Notes: generated by a model from the letters alone, not told the origin. Counted from the stretch's first letter, positions 42,995 through 53,447 are shown. The stretch: DNA of 64,000 nucleotides from Pseudogulbenkiania subflava DSM 22618 (GCF_900177275.1 NZ_FXAG01000005.1:186001-250000), one strand, 5' to 3'. Program-made: numbers and translations.

Positions 42995-44217
42995 GCGGCG
43001 GGTTCCAGGGTCAGTTTGCAGGCGGCGATGGCGGCGCTGCGGGCCGCGTCGACGGCGTGCGGAATCTGGCGTTTGTCAGTGCAATTCTGGGCGATGGCGC
43101 CTGCATCCACCGCCAGTGCGGCGTCCAGCATGCGCGCCAGCCAGTCGACTTGCGGGTAGTTGCACTGTTCGAAACCGAGGCGGCCACGGGCATCGGCGAG
43201 GCAGGCATCGAGCATGAGGCGGAAACGGTCAGGCCGGCGCAGGGCATCGGTTTCGCGGAACATCTTCAGCACTGTGTCCGGGCGCATTTCGCCGGCCACG
43301 TGCACCTTGGTGTGATGAAGGCAGGTGATACGGGCCAGGTCGCGGCAGTCGGCCGGTACGCGCAGGCGCTCGCTCAGTGCCAGTAGTGGTTTCTCGCCAC
43401 GTGCTTCGTGGCCGATGTGGCGTGGCAGCACGTCGTCCGGCGTGAGCGCCTTGCCCAGGTCGTGGGTGAGCGCGGCAAAGCGTACCGGCAGCGGCAGTTG
43501 GTGGGCTGCCGCGTAGTCGATCACGCGCATCACGTGGTCGCCGGTGTCGATTTCCGGATGGTAGTCGGCACGCTGCGGGACGCCGAACAGGGCGTCCACC
43601 TCGGGAAGGATGCGCGCCAGCGCGCCGCATTCGCGCAGGACCAGAAAAAAGCGCGACGGCTGGTTTTCCATCAGGCCGCGCGCCATTTCCTGCCAGACGC
43701 GCTCGGCGACCAGGGCGTCGACCTCGCCGTTTGCGACCATGGTGCGCATCAATTGCAGGGTTTCCGGCGCGATGGCGAAGCCGAAGCGGGCGGCGAAGCG
43801 GGCCAGGCGCAGCACCCGCACCGGGTCTTCGGCGAAGGCCGGGCTGACGTGCCGCAAAATGCGGTTTTTCAGGTCGTCCTGGCCGTGGTAGGGGTCGATG
43901 ATCTGCCCGGTTTCGTCGCTGGCCATGGCGTTGATGGTGAGGTCGCGCCGTGCCAGGTCCTCTTCCAGGGTGACGTCGCGATCGGCGTGGAAGGTGAAGC
44001 CGTGGTAGCCGCGGCCAATCTTGCGCTCGGTGCGTGCCAGCGCGTATTCCTCGTGGGTTTCCGGGTGCAGGAACACCGGGAAGTCCTTGCCGACCGGGCG
44101 GAAGCCGCGGGCGGTCATGTCTTGCGGCGTGGCGCCGACCACGACCCAGTCGTGGTCGGTCACCGGCAGTCCCAGCAGGCGGTCACGTACCGCTCCACCG
44201 ACTTGGTAGATCTTCAT
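42991..44217 (-). CDS. cca: CCA tRNA nucleotidyltransferase with HD domain (multifunctional)
   Basis: This 408-residue enzyme adds or repairs the CCA end of tRNA without a template. The nucleotidyltransferase head is [20 protein letters not shown] with metal-binding Asp21 and Asp23, then the [11 protein letters not shown] strand and RRDLTINAM. An HD domain follows ([18 protein letters not shown]), as in the E. coli enzyme that also has phosphohydrolase activity. It starts one base before the previous gene stops. Confidence 0.96.
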   Translation of the reverse strand: MKIYQVGGAVRDRLLGLPVTDHDWVVVGATPQDMTARGFRPVGKDFPVFLHPETHEEYALARTERKIGRGYHGFTFHADRDVTLEEDLARRDLTINAMASDETGQIIDPYHGQDDLKNRILRHVSPAFAEDPVRVLRLARFAARFGFAIAPETLQLMRTMVANGEVDALVAERVWQEMARGLMENQPSRFFLVLRECGALARILPEVDALFGVPQRADYHPEIDTGDHVMRVIDYAAAHQLPLPVRFAALTHDLGKALTPDDVLPRHIGHEARGEKPLLALSERLRVPADCRDLARITCLHHTKVHVAGEMRPDTVLKMFRETDALRRPDRFRLMLDACLADARGRLGFEQCNYPQVDWLARMLDAALAVDAGAIAQNCTDKRQIPHAVDAARSAAIAACKLTLEPAA

Positions 44218-44218
44218 G

Positions 44219-45166
44219 TCAACGTCCAGCCCCGGTGCGGAAGTGCGAGCGCACCTTGTTCGGCTCGGCCTTGCCCAGGTAGAGCGGCGCTATGGCTTCC
44301 AGTGCCGTGGGCGAGAAGCCGAGCAACTCGTGCGGGAAGGGGCCGGTGCCGACGTTGTCGACCGAGAGCGAGCGTACGTTGTCACGGCTCATCAGCGGCT
44401 GTCCCGGCAGCAGCTCCATCAGCCCGGCCTGCAACATGGCCAGGCCCGCCGGCACGCCGAGGATGAGCGGCTGTCGGCCGCTCAGGGTGGCGACATAGCG
44501 CACCAGCTGGCGCAGGGCGTAGACCTTGGGGCCGGAGAGTTCGATTTTGTGATGGACGGTGGCGTCGTTGGCCAGGCACGCTACCATGGCGCGCGCCACG
44601 TCGTCGGCCCACACCGGCTGGAAGCGGGTGTCGGCACCGGCCAGCGGCAGCACCGGCAGGGTGCGTGCGAGGTGGGCGAACAAGGTCAGGAAACTGTCGC
44701 CGCGGCCAAACACCACCGATGGGCGCAGGATGGTCCAGTCGAGCCCGCTGGCCTCGATGCGTTGTTCGGCAATGCCTTTGGTCTGCTGGTAGTGGCTGGG
44801 ACCGTTGGGGTCGGCGCCGAGCGCGCTGATATGGATCAGGCGGCGGATGCCGTTGTGCCGGCAGGCCTGGATGATCTTTTCCGGGAGCGCGACGTGCGCG
44901 CGTTCGAACGCCTGGCGGCTGCCGTGCAGGATGCCGACCATGCTGACGACGGCGTCGTGGCCGTGCAGCAGTGCGTTGAGACTGGCCTGGTCGTGCACGT
45001 CGACTTCAACCAGCTCGGTTTTCGGTAGCACGATCAGCTTGTCCTTGTGCTGTTCGTAGTTCCGGGTGGCGAAGGTGATCTCGACGCCGGCTTCGGCCAA
45101 CCTTTCGCCCAGGTAGCCCCCGATGAAGCCGCTGCCGCCGATAACGCAGATCCGCTGGTATTTCAT
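44219..45166 (-). CDS. NAD(P)-binding protein of the NDUFA9-like extended SDR group
   Basis: This 315-residue protein has an atypical extended SDR Rossmann fold: [21 protein letters not shown] at the start, [20 protein letters not shown] with the Tyr-x-x-x-Lys of the SDR active site, and [16 protein letters not shown]. Bacterial relatives of complex I subunit NDUFA9 bind NAD(P) and often have lost catalysis. It lies in a run with slt and cca, with gaps of 41 and 1 bases. Confidence 0.88.
   Translation of the reverse strand: MKYQRICVIGGSGFIGGYLGERLAEAGVEITFATRNYEQHKDKLIVLPKTELVEVDVHDQASLNALLHGHDAVVSMVGILHGSRQAFERAHVALPEKIIQACRHNGIRRLIHISALGADPNGPSHYQQTKGIAEQRIEASGLDWTILRPSVVFGRGDSFLTLFAHLARTLPVLPLAGADTRFQPVWADDVARAMVACLANDATVHHKIELSGPKVYALRQLVRYVATLSGRQPLILGVPAGLAMLQAGLMELLPGQPLMSRDNVRSLSVDNVGTGPFPHELLGFSPTALEAIAPLYLGKAEPNKVRSHFRTGAGR
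45091..45105 (-). repeat. Exact 15-mer AAAGGTTGGCCGAAG
   Basis: Third identical copy of the word, inside the NAD(P)-binding protein gene in the frame Arg-Leu-Ala-Glu. Confidence 0.9.
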
Positions 45167-45207
45167 TCTTTGATGACCTCCGCAAGACGTGTTCGACGAC
45201 CGGCCGA

Positions 45208-47085
45208 TCAGCGGGCCGGAATGGTGCCCAGACGGTTCTTCAGCGAGAGCGGGGTGTGCTCGAAGCCACTCGCATAATACGCGGCGTTGCCCATGACCTT
45301 CTGAACATAGTCGCGGGTTTCGTCGAAGGGAATGGTTTCGGCGTAAATGGCGCCTTCCAGCGGCTTGCTGTCCTGCCAGCTGCGTGCGCGGCCCGGGCCC
45401 GCATTATAGGCTGCGGTGGCCATCACGGCGTTGTTGGACAGTGAGTTGAGCACGTAGCGCAGGTACCAGGTGCCGAGCTGGATATTGGTGTCGATGTCGT
45501 CCACGGCAAAGCCGTTGAGCCCCATTTTCCCCGCGACCCACTTGGCGGTGGCCGGCATCAGCTGCATCAGCCCGGAGGCGCCGACGCCGGAGCGGGCCAC
45601 AGTGACGAAACGGCTTTCCTGGCGGATCAGCCCGTATACCCAGGCCTCGTCGATGTCCAGCTGCTTGGCGTAGCGGCGGGTGATGTCACGATACGGTGTC
45701 AGGTAGCGCAGCGAGAAGTCATGTTCGGTACGGGTACGCTCGGCGCTGTAGATCGCCATGTCGTAGAAGCTGTGGCGACGTGCCAGTTCGGCCGCTGCCA
45801 GGAGCTGGCTGTCGGGGAGGTTGCGCATGCTCCAGCGCCACTCGTTCCGGGCATCGTTGCGGAATTCCGGCTTGCGGTAGTCTTCGGCCAGATGGAACAG
45901 CGCCAGGGCGCGGCGCACCCCGGGCTGGGCGTTGAGGGTGCCGATGTCTTCCTCGCCGGGCGACTTGGCCGAGGGGGAGGCACTCAGCAAGGTGCCGAGT
46001 TCTTCGCGTGCCAGCGTGGCGTAGTATTGGTGGCCATCGCTGGCTTGCACCAGCAGCGACGTGGCCTCGCTGCCGCGGCCCAGGGCCTGCAGCGCCCGGG
46101 CGCGCCAGTACTGCCACACCGGCTTGGCCGCGAGATTGGCCGGCATGGAGCGGGTGACCTGCTCCAGCACGCCCCATTGCGCGATACGCAGCGTGGAGCG
46201 GGCCCACCATTCCCATTGCTCGTCGGTGAGCTGGGTGGCATCGGCCTGGGCGAACCAGGACAGGGCTTGAGCCATCTGCTGGCGCTTGGCGGACAGCAGC
46301 GCCAGCTGACCCCAGGCGAAACCGGCGCGTTCCCGGCTCAGCGACGGTTCGAGGGCGCGCAGGGAGTCGGCGGCGGCGTCCAGATTGGCGCGGCCCTTGT
46401 TGCGCACGATGTCGTAGACCAGGATTTCCTGCCCGCCCGGGGTTGAGGCGTCGGCGCTGGCAGGGCGGGCCAGCGCGCTCGCGTCCAGTGTCAGTCCGGT
46501 GGCGGTGGCCAGCTTGCGGGCGGAGGTGAGGTAGTTGCCGACAAGCTGCAGCCGGATGCGGCGCCCTACCCAGTCGGGCCCGAGCAGGCCCTTGGCGACG
46601 GCGGTCTCGATCAGGGTTTCGCAGCCCAAAGGGGTGTCGCGCCCTTGCAGAAAGCCCGCAAAGTCGATGTCACGGCTGCCTTGGCGCAGTCTCAGCAAGT
46701 TGGCATAGCAGCGTGTTTCCTCATCGCTGCCTTCCGGCGGCAGGTTCTGCCATTCCTGGGCAAAGCGTGCCCATTCTTCGCGTTTGCCCAGGTGTTTCAG
46801 CCATTCGTTGCGGATGCGTTCCGGCATCACGCCTTCCTTGACGCTGTTGAGGAAGGTGATGACTTGGGCGTCGTCGTCCTTTTCCAGGGCTTTCCAGGCT
46901 AGCCAGTAGGCCGGGTAGTTCGCCAGCGGATGGCTCGAGGTGATGCTGGCGTAGCGTGCCAGTTCGGCCACGTTGTTGCTGCGGTAGGCCTCGCGGGCGG
47001 CGATCAGGTCGTTCTCGACCGCGGCGAGGGCGGGCAGAGCCGTGCTCAGGGCCAGCACGCTCAGGACAGTGTTCAAACGTTTCAT
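45208..47085 (-). CDS. slt: Soluble lytic murein transglycosylase
   Basis: This 625-residue periplasmic enzyme has a signal peptide (residues 1-21, ALPALA) and a long alpha-helical superhelix (about 30-440). The C-terminal Slt domain has the catalytic Glu in RQESRF, then SGVGASGLMQLMPATAKWVA and TAAYNAGPGRA. It cleaves the MurNAc-GlcNAc bond and forms 1,6-anhydromuropeptides. It is first in the slt - NDUFA9-like - cca - prpF-like operon. Confidence 0.94.
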   Translation of the reverse strand: MKRLNTVLSVLALSTALPALAAVENDLIAAREAYRSNNVAELARYASITSSHPLANYPAYWLAWKALEKDDDAQVITFLNSVKEGVMPERIRNEWLKHLGKREEWARFAQEWQNLPPEGSDEETRCYANLLRLRQGSRDIDFAGFLQGRDTPLGCETLIETAVAKGLLGPDWVGRRIRLQLVGNYLTSARKLATATGLTLDASALARPASADASTPGGQEILVYDIVRNKGRANLDAAADSLRALEPSLSRERAGFAWGQLALLSAKRQQMAQALSWFAQADATQLTDEQWEWWARSTLRIAQWGVLEQVTRSMPANLAAKPVWQYWRARALQALGRGSEATSLLVQASDGHQYYATLAREELGTLLSASPSAKSPGEEDIGTLNAQPGVRRALALFHLAEDYRKPEFRNDARNEWRWSMRNLPDSQLLAAAELARRHSFYDMAIYSAERTRTEHDFSLRYLTPYRDITRRYAKQLDIDEAWVYGLIRQESRFVTVARSGVGASGLMQLMPATAKWVAGKMGLNGFAVDDIDTNIQLGTWYLRYVLNSLSNNAVMATAAYNAGPGRARSWQDSKPLEGAIYAETIPFDETRDYVQKVMGNAAYYASGFEHTPLSLKNRLGTIPAR

Positions 47086-47244
47086 CAGTCAATTATCCAT
47101 TATTTTCGGCGTCATGCCGGCTATCTCGTCATGCGCCAGGACGGTTGTTTCCTGTTTTGAAAGCGGCTGGGGTGACTTGGTTCGCGTTGCTCCCTGTTTG
47201 GGGGCAGTAAAGGGGCAGAGCAATGGCGCAGGTATCGTCATGCT

Positions 47245-47637
47245 TTAGCGCCGGCATTCGTACAGTTCGATGGGCAGGTCGTCGGGGTCGGCGAAGAAGC
47301 AGAAGCGTTGCCCGGTCAGCTCGTCGGTACGGATGGCTTCCAGTTCGACCCCCTCGGACGACAAGGTGGCGCGGGCGTGCTCCAGGTCGCTGACCGCGAG
47401 CGCGAGGTGACGCAGGCCGCAGGCTTCCGGCCGGCTTGGCCGGGGCGGTGGGGCGGGGAAGCTGAACAGTTCGATCTGGCTGCCGTCGGGCAGGGCCAGG
47501 TTGAGCTTCCACGACTGGCGCTCTTCGCGCCAGGTCTCGCTGACGATCGGCAGGCCCAGGATGCGGTGATAGAAGTCCCGCGAGCGGGCGTAGTCCGAGC
47601 CGATGATGGCGATGTGATGGAGTCCGACGAGTTGCAT
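47245..47637 (-). CDS. VOC-family metalloprotein (YaeR/GloA2-like)
   Basis: This 130-residue vicinal-oxygen-chelate protein shows a metal ligand set in GLHHIAIIGSDY, a Glu in IELFSF, a His in LRHLALAVSD and a terminal Glu in LPIELYE. It resembles the small YaeR/glyoxalase-like group more than true GloA. The start is at MQLVGLHH; the longer frame adds 35 residues of low-complexity sequence. The reaction is unknown. It stands alone, divergent from the peroxiredoxin-glutaredoxin gene. Confidence 0.85.
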   Translation of the reverse strand: MQLVGLHHIAIIGSDYARSRDFYHRILGLPIVSETWREERQSWKLNLALPDGSQIELFSFPAPPPRPSRPEACGLRHLALAVSDLEHARATLSSEGVELEAIRTDELTGQRFCFFADPDDLPIELYECRR

Positions 47638-47878
47638 CAGCGCACCTGGGGGACGGGCTGGTGTGACGCGGGTCGGGGTGTCGTCAGCCGATGCGTCGGC
47701 GGGTTTGCACCATGGGTGGCCGGCGGGATGGCGATGTGGCAAAGCTGGGGGCGATCACTTCTCATAGATTTTCAATATCAATATGCTTTTAACAATCAAT
47801 TAGACGAATTTGCTGTTGGCTATCAGAATCCATCCATCGATAGATCAACGACGCCACTCTCAAATCAGGAGATTCACC

Positions 47879-48610
47879 ATGCTGAGCAATCACGAAGGCC
47901 AACGCGTACCGAATGTCACTTTCCACATCCGCGAAAACAATGAGTGGAAAGATGTGACCACCGAGCAATTGTTCCAGGGCAAGAACGTGGTGGTGTTCTC
48001 GCTGCCGGGCGCTTTCACCCCGACCTGCTCCTCCACCCACCTGCCGCGTTACAACGAGCTGGCCCCGGCGTTCTTCGAGAACGGCATCGACACCATCCTG
48101 TGCGTGTCGGTCAACGACACCTTCGTCATGAACGAATGGGCTCAGGATCAGGAAGCCCAGAACATCGTGATGGTACCCGATGGCAACGGCGAATTCACCG
48201 CCGGGATGAATATGCTGGTCGACAAGAGCGAGCTGGGCTTCGGTAAGCGCAGCTGGCGCTACTCGATGCTGGTGCGCGACGGCGTAGTCGAGAAGATGTT
48301 CGTCGAGCCGCAGGAGCCGGGTGATCCGTTCAAGGTGTCCGACGCCGACACCATGCTCGACTACCTCAACCCGAAGGCCAAGAAGCCGGATCAGGTCGTG
48401 GTATTCACCAAGGTCGGCTGCCCGCACTGCGCCCGGGCCAAGGCCTTGCTCGCCGACCGTGGCTATAACTTTGTCGAAGTGCCGCTCGACAACAAGATCC
48501 GCGGCAAGGTGCTGGGCGCCGTGTCGGGCAAGATGACCGCCCCGCAGGTGTTCATCAACGGTGAGCTGATCGGCTCGGCCGACGACCTGGAAACCCGCTT
48601 CGCCCGCTGA
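47879..48610 (+). CDS. Peroxiredoxin-glutaredoxin fusion protein
   Basis: This 243-residue protein joins a Prx5-type peroxiredoxin (residues 1-165, peroxidatic Cys50 in [10 protein letters not shown]) to a glutaredoxin (170-243, Cys181-Pro-His-Cys184, then [13 protein letters not shown]). It reduces hydrogen and organic peroxides with glutathione, the attached glutaredoxin serving as reductant. An AGGAG lies ten bases before the ATG; the frame extends 23 residues upstream without similarity. A strong terminator follows about 70 bases downstream. Confidence 0.95.
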   Translation: MLSNHEGQRVPNVTFHIRENNEWKDVTTEQLFQGKNVVVFSLPGAFTPTCSSTHLPRYNELAPAFFENGIDTILCVSVNDTFVMNEWAQDQEAQNIVMVPDGNGEFTAGMNMLVDKSELGFGKRSWRYSMLVRDGVVEKMFVEPQEPGDPFKVSDADTMLDYLNPKAKKPDQVVVFTKVGCPHCARAKALLADRGYNFVEVPLDNKIRGKVLGAVSGKMTAPQVFINGELIGSADDLETRFAR

Positions 48611-48679
48611 GTTTCGGCCAGCCTTTGGCCCACCTCCCGCTTCCGCTGGCTTCGAGTCCTGACGCCGGTGGAAGCGTTC

Positions 48680-48705
48680 GGGCCGGCATGTGCCGGCCCA
48701 TTTTT
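48680..48705 (+). terminator. Terminator after the peroxiredoxin-glutaredoxin gene
   Basis: GGGCCGGCA and TGCCGGCCC pair across TG, followed by ATTTTT. Confidence 0.92.
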
Positions 48706-48854
48706 CCGCCCCGATACGCGACGCCAGCGCAGTGGCGTGACGTATCCCGGCTGAACATCAACATTTATTGAGAGCCTGTCGCAGTAAGCGAGCGCGCCAA
48801 AGCAGGATGCAAAGGCGTCGCCGCTTGATGCGATAGGTGATAAGGATACCGATT

Positions 48855-50246
48855 ATGCAGAACCTTACTGTCGACGTAGCCATCATCGGCGCCGGCACGG
48901 CCGGCCTCGCCGCTTACCGTGCCGCCAAGGCTCAAGGTAAGACCGCCGTCCTGATCGAGGGCGGCCCCTACGGCACCACCTGCGCCCGTGTTGGCTGCAT
49001 GCCGTCCAAACTGTTGATCGCTGCCGCCGAGGCCGCGCACGAAGCCCGTCACACCGCGTCGTTCGGGGTGCACGTGGATGGCGTGATTCGCATCGACGGG
49101 CGCGAGGTGATGGACCGAGTCAAGCGCGAGCGTGACCGTTTCGTCGGCTTCGTGGTCAAGAGTGTGGAGGGCATTCCGGAGCAGGATCGCCTGCAGGGCT
49201 ACGCCCGCTTCATCGACAACACCTTGCTGCAGGTCGACGAGCACACCCAGGTCAAGGCCGGCCGCGTGGTGATTGCCACCGGTTCGTCGCCGGCGATTCC
49301 GGCGCCCTTCAAGGTGTTCGGTGACCGCCTGGTGGTGAACGACGATGTGTTCGACTGGGACACGCTGCCGCGCCGCGTGGCGGTGTTCGGTCCTGGGGTG
49401 ATCGGCGTGGAACTGGGGCAGGCGCTGTCCCGCCTCGGCGTCGAGGTGAAGATGTTCGGCGCCAGCGGTTCGCTGGGCCCACTGACCGACCCGGCGATCC
49501 GCGACTACGCCCGCCGTGCGCTGGGCGAGGAGTTTTACCTGGACCCCGCCGCCAAGGTGCTGGAGATGCGCCGTGACGGCGACGAGGCGGTGATCCGCTA
49601 CGTCCATCTCGATGGCAGCGAGCGGGAAGAGCGTTTCGACTACGTGCTGGTGTCCACCGGCCGCAGGCCCAACGTGCAGCGGCTGGGTCTGGAAAACACC
49701 TCCTTGCAGCTCGATGCACGCGGCGTGCCCTTGTTCGACGGGGAGACGCTGCAGTGTGGCAACGCACCGATCTTCCTCGCCGGAGACGCCAACAATACGC
49801 TGACGCTGTTGCACGAGGCCGCCGACGAGGGCAAGACCGCCGGCGAGAACGCCGCGCGCTATCCCGATGTGCGTCCCGGCCTGCGCCGTGCGCCGATCGG
49901 CGTGGTGTTCAGCGATCCGCAGATGATGATGGTGGGCCAGAGCTTCGCTGCTCTGCCGGCAGAGAGCTTCGTTACCGGCGAGGTCAGCTTTGAAGACCAG
50001 GGGCGCAGCCGCGTGATGTTGAAGAACAAGGGGCTGCTCCATGTTTACGCCGACAAGGCCAGTGGCCGCTTCCTCGGCGCCGAGATGATCGGCCCACGTG
50101 CCGAGCATATCGCTCACTTGTTGGCTTGGAGCGTGCAGCAGGGGCTGACCGTGGCGCAGATGCTCGACATGCCGTTCTACCACCCGGTGGTGGAAGAGGG
50201 CCTGCGCACCGCCTTGCGCGATGCGGCGGCCAAGTTGGCCGGCTGA
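48855..50246 (+). CDS. Flavin disulfide reductase, dihydrolipoyl dehydrogenase-like
   Basis: This 463-residue FAD enzyme has the FAD motif GAGTAG (residues 12-17), a redox-active Cys43-x4-Cys48 ([13 protein letters not shown]), a second Rossmann [11 protein letters not shown], and an interface motif [12 protein letters not shown] at the end that replaces the usual HPTxxE. It is annotated as dihydrolipoyl dehydrogenase in relatives, but no lipoyl enzyme complex lies nearby and it has no lipoyl domain. It could instead reduce another disulfide, such as one linked to the neighbouring glutaredoxin fusion; this is inference. The ATG follows AAGGATACC. Confidence 0.85.
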   Translation: MQNLTVDVAIIGAGTAGLAAYRAAKAQGKTAVLIEGGPYGTTCARVGCMPSKLLIAAAEAAHEARHTASFGVHVDGVIRIDGREVMDRVKRERDRFVGFVVKSVEGIPEQDRLQGYARFIDNTLLQVDEHTQVKAGRVVIATGSSPAIPAPFKVFGDRLVVNDDVFDWDTLPRRVAVFGPGVIGVELGQALSRLGVEVKMFGASGSLGPLTDPAIRDYARRALGEEFYLDPAAKVLEMRRDGDEAVIRYVHLDGSEREERFDYVLVSTGRRPNVQRLGLENTSLQLDARGVPLFDGETLQCGNAPIFLAGDANNTLTLLHEAADEGKTAGENAARYPDVRPGLRRAPIGVVFSDPQMMMVGQSFAALPAESFVTGEVSFEDQGRSRVMLKNKGLLHVYADKASGRFLGAEMIGPRAEHIAHLLAWSVQQGLTVAQMLDMPFYHPVVEEGLRTALRDAAAKLAG

Positions 50247-50266
50247 GTCGGCGCGATCTTGCCAAG

Positions 50267-50298
50267 ACGCCACCCAATGATGGGTGGCGTTATTTTTT
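50267..50298 (+). terminator. Terminator after the flavin disulfide reductase gene
   Basis: ACGCCACCCA and TGGGTGGCGT pair around ATGA, then TATTTTTTG. It also lies at the end of the converging diguanylate cyclase gene. Confidence 0.94.
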
Positions 50299-50311
50299 GT
50301 AGCGTGCGTGC

Positions 50312-51898
50312 TCAGCAGGGGCTGTGCAGCGATACGCCCTCTGCCTCACTGCGTGCCGGCGCGATGGCGGTGCGGTTGCGGCCGTCCAGTTTGGCGCGAT
50401 ACAGCGCTTCATCGGCCCGCTTCAGCCAGGTCTCTCGATGCGGTGTGGAGAGCGGGGCGACGCCGAGGCTGATGGTGTAACTTACGTGCAGCTCGCCATG
50501 CGCGACCGGGGTCGATTCGACCCGTGTGCGCAAACGCTCGGCGAAGGCTGCCGCGCCTTCCTCGTCAACGTTGGCCAGTACCACCAGGAATTCCTCTCCG
50601 CCCCAGCGTCCGGCCACGTCCACATTCCGAATTGTCTCCTTCATGGTCTCCGCCAGGGCGCGGATCACAGCATCGCCGGCATCGTGCCCGTAGCGGTCGT
50701 TGACCCCCTTGAAATGATCGATATCGAGAAGGACCAGGCTGGCCCGCTCGCCGTTGCGCTGGGAGCGCTGCAGCTGCTGCTCGAGGGCTTCTTCCAGTGC
50801 GCGCCGGTTGGGCTGGCCGGTCAGCGCGTCGGTGCGCGCCAGATGGGCGAGCTTGTTGTTGGCCTCGGCCAGTTCGCTCACCAGCCGGGTGGTCGAGTCC
50901 AGCCAGTAGGTGAACATGCGGTAGCCAAAGAAGCCGACGAAGGCGGCAATCACGGCAAAGACCCAATAGAAGGTCCAGGTGGTTGCCAGCATGGTGGTGA
51001 CGGCGCCGGGCAAGATCGCCAGCTCGCTGGCACGCAGGGCGTGGCGCACCGTATTGCTGCCGAGCCACAGTGTCAGCCAGCCGTAGATCAGCACGCCGGC
51101 GACGATGGCGATCACCAGCTGCAGGCTGAGACGGCGCGACTCCGCTTCCGCTGTTCGCCACAGCCGTGGGTGTCGGTCGCGCCAGCGTTCCAAGGCCGGC
51201 TGGCTGACGAGCAGCAATGGCCCCCCCAGCAACAGGCATTGCAGGAAGCCGCCCAACCACCAGCCTTGCCAGATTGGCAGCAGACCGGTCGGGTCGACCA
51301 GATTGGTGTAACACCAGATCAGCGCACCGGCCGAGCTGAAGACGCTGGCGACAAAAGACATCAGCGTGTAGTAGAGCACGGCGTTGGTCGAGCGCAGGTG
51401 CAGCGGCATGGCGATGGTGCGGTAACCCAGCACCAGCACGGCGAAGCCCAGGGGGTTGGCGCAAGCGAACAGCAGCGCCCAGGGCAGCGGCATGTGGGCA
51501 TACAGCGCCAGCGACAGAGTGGCCAGGTAGGCCGGGATCGCCCCCCAGGCCCAGCCGAAGAACAGGGTCCACCAGAGGCAGATCATGAGCGGGGGGTAGA
51601 TCGACACATAGACTTCCACCCCGGCGAATGTCAGCGACAGGCCCGACCAGCTGTTGACGACGGCGGCGATGCCGCTGGCCATGCAGGCCAGAACCGACAG
51701 CAGCCAGCCGCCCAGGATCAGCCCTTGTTCAGAGCGGGAGCCCTCGTGCCAGAGCTGCTTTGCGGAAAGGGTGCGGTAGTGGGTGGGGGGTCGTGACGAG
51801 GCCTCCGTCGGCAGGTCTGCGGTTACGCTGTCGCGGGCGGGCTGCCTGGTGTCACCACGCTTCATGGTGAAGGTGTCTGGCGATTGGGTGTTTTCCAT
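50312..51898 (-). CDS. Membrane diguanylate cyclase with MASE1-like sensor
   Basis: This 528-residue protein has eight or so membrane helices (residues 58-330) with the Trp-rich look of MASE1, then a short helix and a GGDEF domain. The active-site motif is GGEEF (433-437), which is functional in cyclases. An RxxD product-inhibition site (Arg424, Asp427) sits five residues before it. It should make c-di-GMP from two GTP. The signal bound by the membrane part is unknown. It is a single-gene unit. Confidence 0.93.
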   Translation of the reverse strand: MENTQSPDTFTMKRGDTRQPARDSVTADLPTEASSRPPTHYRTLSAKQLWHEGSRSEQGLILGGWLLSVLACMASGIAAVVNSWSGLSLTFAGVEVYVSIYPPLMICLWWTLFFGWAWGAIPAYLATLSLALYAHMPLPWALLFACANPLGFAVLVLGYRTIAMPLHLRSTNAVLYYTLMSFVASVFSSAGALIWCYTNLVDPTGLLPIWQGWWLGGFLQCLLLGGPLLLVSQPALERWRDRHPRLWRTAEAESRRLSLQLVIAIVAGVLIYGWLTLWLGSNTVRHALRASELAILPGAVTTMLATTWTFYWVFAVIAAFVGFFGYRMFTYWLDSTTRLVSELAEANNKLAHLARTDALTGQPNRRALEEALEQQLQRSQRNGERASLVLLDIDHFKGVNDRYGHDAGDAVIRALAETMKETIRNVDVAGRWGGEEFLVVLANVDEEGAAAFAERLRTRVESTPVAHGELHVSYTISLGVAPLSTPHRETWLKRADEALYRAKLDGRNRTAIAPARSEAEGVSLHSPC

Positions 51899-52377
51899 GT
51901 GGTCTCGTCAGAGCGGGCTTCCATCAAGGGTAGGAGGCCATCCCGTCTCCAGAAGCGCCACTCCCGGTGGAATGGCGTCGTTGTCCGTTTACCATCACAT
52001 TTCCCCGCCAATGCCCTGGCCGGCGCGGTGCGGGTTCTCACCGCAGACGGGTGGCCTTTCATCTTCTATCGCGACAGACCGGGATGACATGTCGGCTGCA
52101 TCGCCTGCGCCCGCTGCTTCTGCCGTGTCGGAGGCAGAAGCAGCGGGCGGCGAGTCAAACGCGGCTTAGCCGGCGCTCTTCGGACAGGGTGTGGTGATGA
52201 CGTTTGGTTGGTCAAGTGTTAATTTAAACAAACTATTTTTCAAGAAGTAGATTGAACTGTTACAGAATTTATGTACATTATTTTATTAATGCCACTTTGG
52301 TAAACATTTGGAAATTGATCAAGCAGTTTTTTTTTGTGGAGCTGTATTGGCGCGATTAGTCGACGAATGGAGTAGAA
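51899..52377. other. 479-base gap with a perfect hairpin and an A+T-rich promoter region
   Basis: No gene is supported. The left part is GC-rich and ends in the 16-bp hairpin listed separately. From about 52200 to 52340 the sequence becomes strongly A+T-rich and carries the promoter of the binding-protein operon (TTAATTTAAAC and several TTTATTA words). Confidence 0.6.
52109..52148. terminator. Perfect 16-bp hairpin without an adjacent gene end
   Basis: GCCCGCTGCTTCTGCC and GGCAGAAGCAGCGGGC pair perfectly around GTGTCGGA. No coding region ends next to it on either strand, so it may be an attenuator, a small RNA part or a relic terminator. Confidence 0.5.
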
Positions 52378-53445
52378 ATGGCCGCCGATCAAAATAAAAT
52401 GACAAATAAATGTATAAATATTTTCAAAATAGCCATTTTGACTATTTTGCTTGCGCTGGTGCTGCCTGTCTTCGCCGCCGAGAAGACATTACGCGTCCTG
52501 GCCTGGCCTGGGTATGCCGATCCCGACGTGGTGAAGGTGTTCGAGGCCCGTTTTCACAGCAAGGTGGAAGTGACGTTTGTCGACTCCGATGAGTCGTTGT
52601 GGGACAAAATGCATGCCGGTCATGACAACACGTTCGACGTGGTGGCCGCCAATACTGTTGAAATTCGCCGCTATACCCGTGAAGGGTTGCTGCAACCGCT
52701 CGACCTGGCACGTCTGCCCAATACCCGGTTCCAACTCCCGCGCTTTCGCGCACTCTCGTCCATCGGCGGCCTGACCCGGGGTGGCAAGGTTTATGCCATT
52801 CCCTTTACCTATTCTGCCATGGGCTTGATTTATGACCGCAAGCAGGTGTCCGTTCCCCCGCGGTCGATGTCCGAATTGTGGAATCCGCGCTATCGAGGAA
52901 AAGTGCTGGCCTTCAATAGTGCACAACATAATTTTTCCTTTACGGCGCTGGCTTTGGGGGTGGACAACCCTTTTCAGCTCGATGCCAATCAGATGCGACG
53001 CGTGGCGCGGCAATTGATCGCCTTGCGGCGTAATTTGCTGAGCTATTACAGTCTTCCCGAAGAAGCGACCAGATTATTTATTAAACATAAATCGGCCCTG
53101 CTTTTTGCCAACTATGGCACGCAGCAACTGACGCAGCTCCATAAGGCCGGGGCGGACGTGGGCTATGTCATTCCGGAAGAGGGGGCGATTGCGTGGCTGG
53201 ATTGCTGGGCGATGACGAAGGCGGCGCGCGACCCTTCTTTGGCCCTGGCCTGGATTGACTACATGCTGGAGCCGGCCGTCAGCCGGCTGCTGCCCGAGCG
53301 CCAGGGGCTGGCGAATACCCTGACCTCGCCACCGGAACTGAGCGATAAATCGCGCATCATCTGGCTCCAGCCGGTGGAGGATGTGGGGCAGCGCGAGGCG
53401 CTGTGGGGCAAGATCGTATCCGGTAATCTGCCGGAGAGGTTTTAG
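52378..53445 (+). CDS. Periplasmic PotD/NspS-like polyamine-type binding protein
   Basis: This 355-residue protein has a signal peptide (residues 1-34) and the fold of PotD/PotF-type binding proteins: KTLRVLAWPGYADPDVVKVFEARF, VEVTFVDSDESLWDKM, FDVVAANTVEIRRYTREGLLQPLDLARLPN, GGLTRGGKVYAIPFTYSAMGLIYD and GAIAWLDCWAMTKAA. GGAGTAGAA precedes the ATG. No ABC transporter genes follow. Instead the next gene, three bases on, is a diguanylate cyclase, so the protein probably reports ligand to that cyclase rather than feeding transport. Confidence 0.9.
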   Translation: MAADQNKMTNKCINIFKIAILTILLALVLPVFAAEKTLRVLAWPGYADPDVVKVFEARFHSKVEVTFVDSDESLWDKMHAGHDNTFDVVAANTVEIRRYTREGLLQPLDLARLPNTRFQLPRFRALSSIGGLTRGGKVYAIPFTYSAMGLIYDRKQVSVPPRSMSELWNPRYRGKVLAFNSAQHNFSFTALALGVDNPFQLDANQMRRVARQLIALRRNLLSYYSLPEEATRLFIKHKSALLFANYGTQQLTQLHKAGADVGYVIPEEGAIAWLDCWAMTKAARDPSLALAWIDYMLEPAVSRLLPERQGLANTLTSPPELSDKSRIIWLQPVEDVGQREALWGKIVSGNLPERF

Positions 53446-53447
53446 CC

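Noticed and set aside
47761-47878. OxyR site before the peroxiredoxin-glutaredoxin gene
   Set aside because: Some ATAG and CTAT words occur, but they do not line up with the spaced OxyR pattern and no oxyR gene is adjacent.
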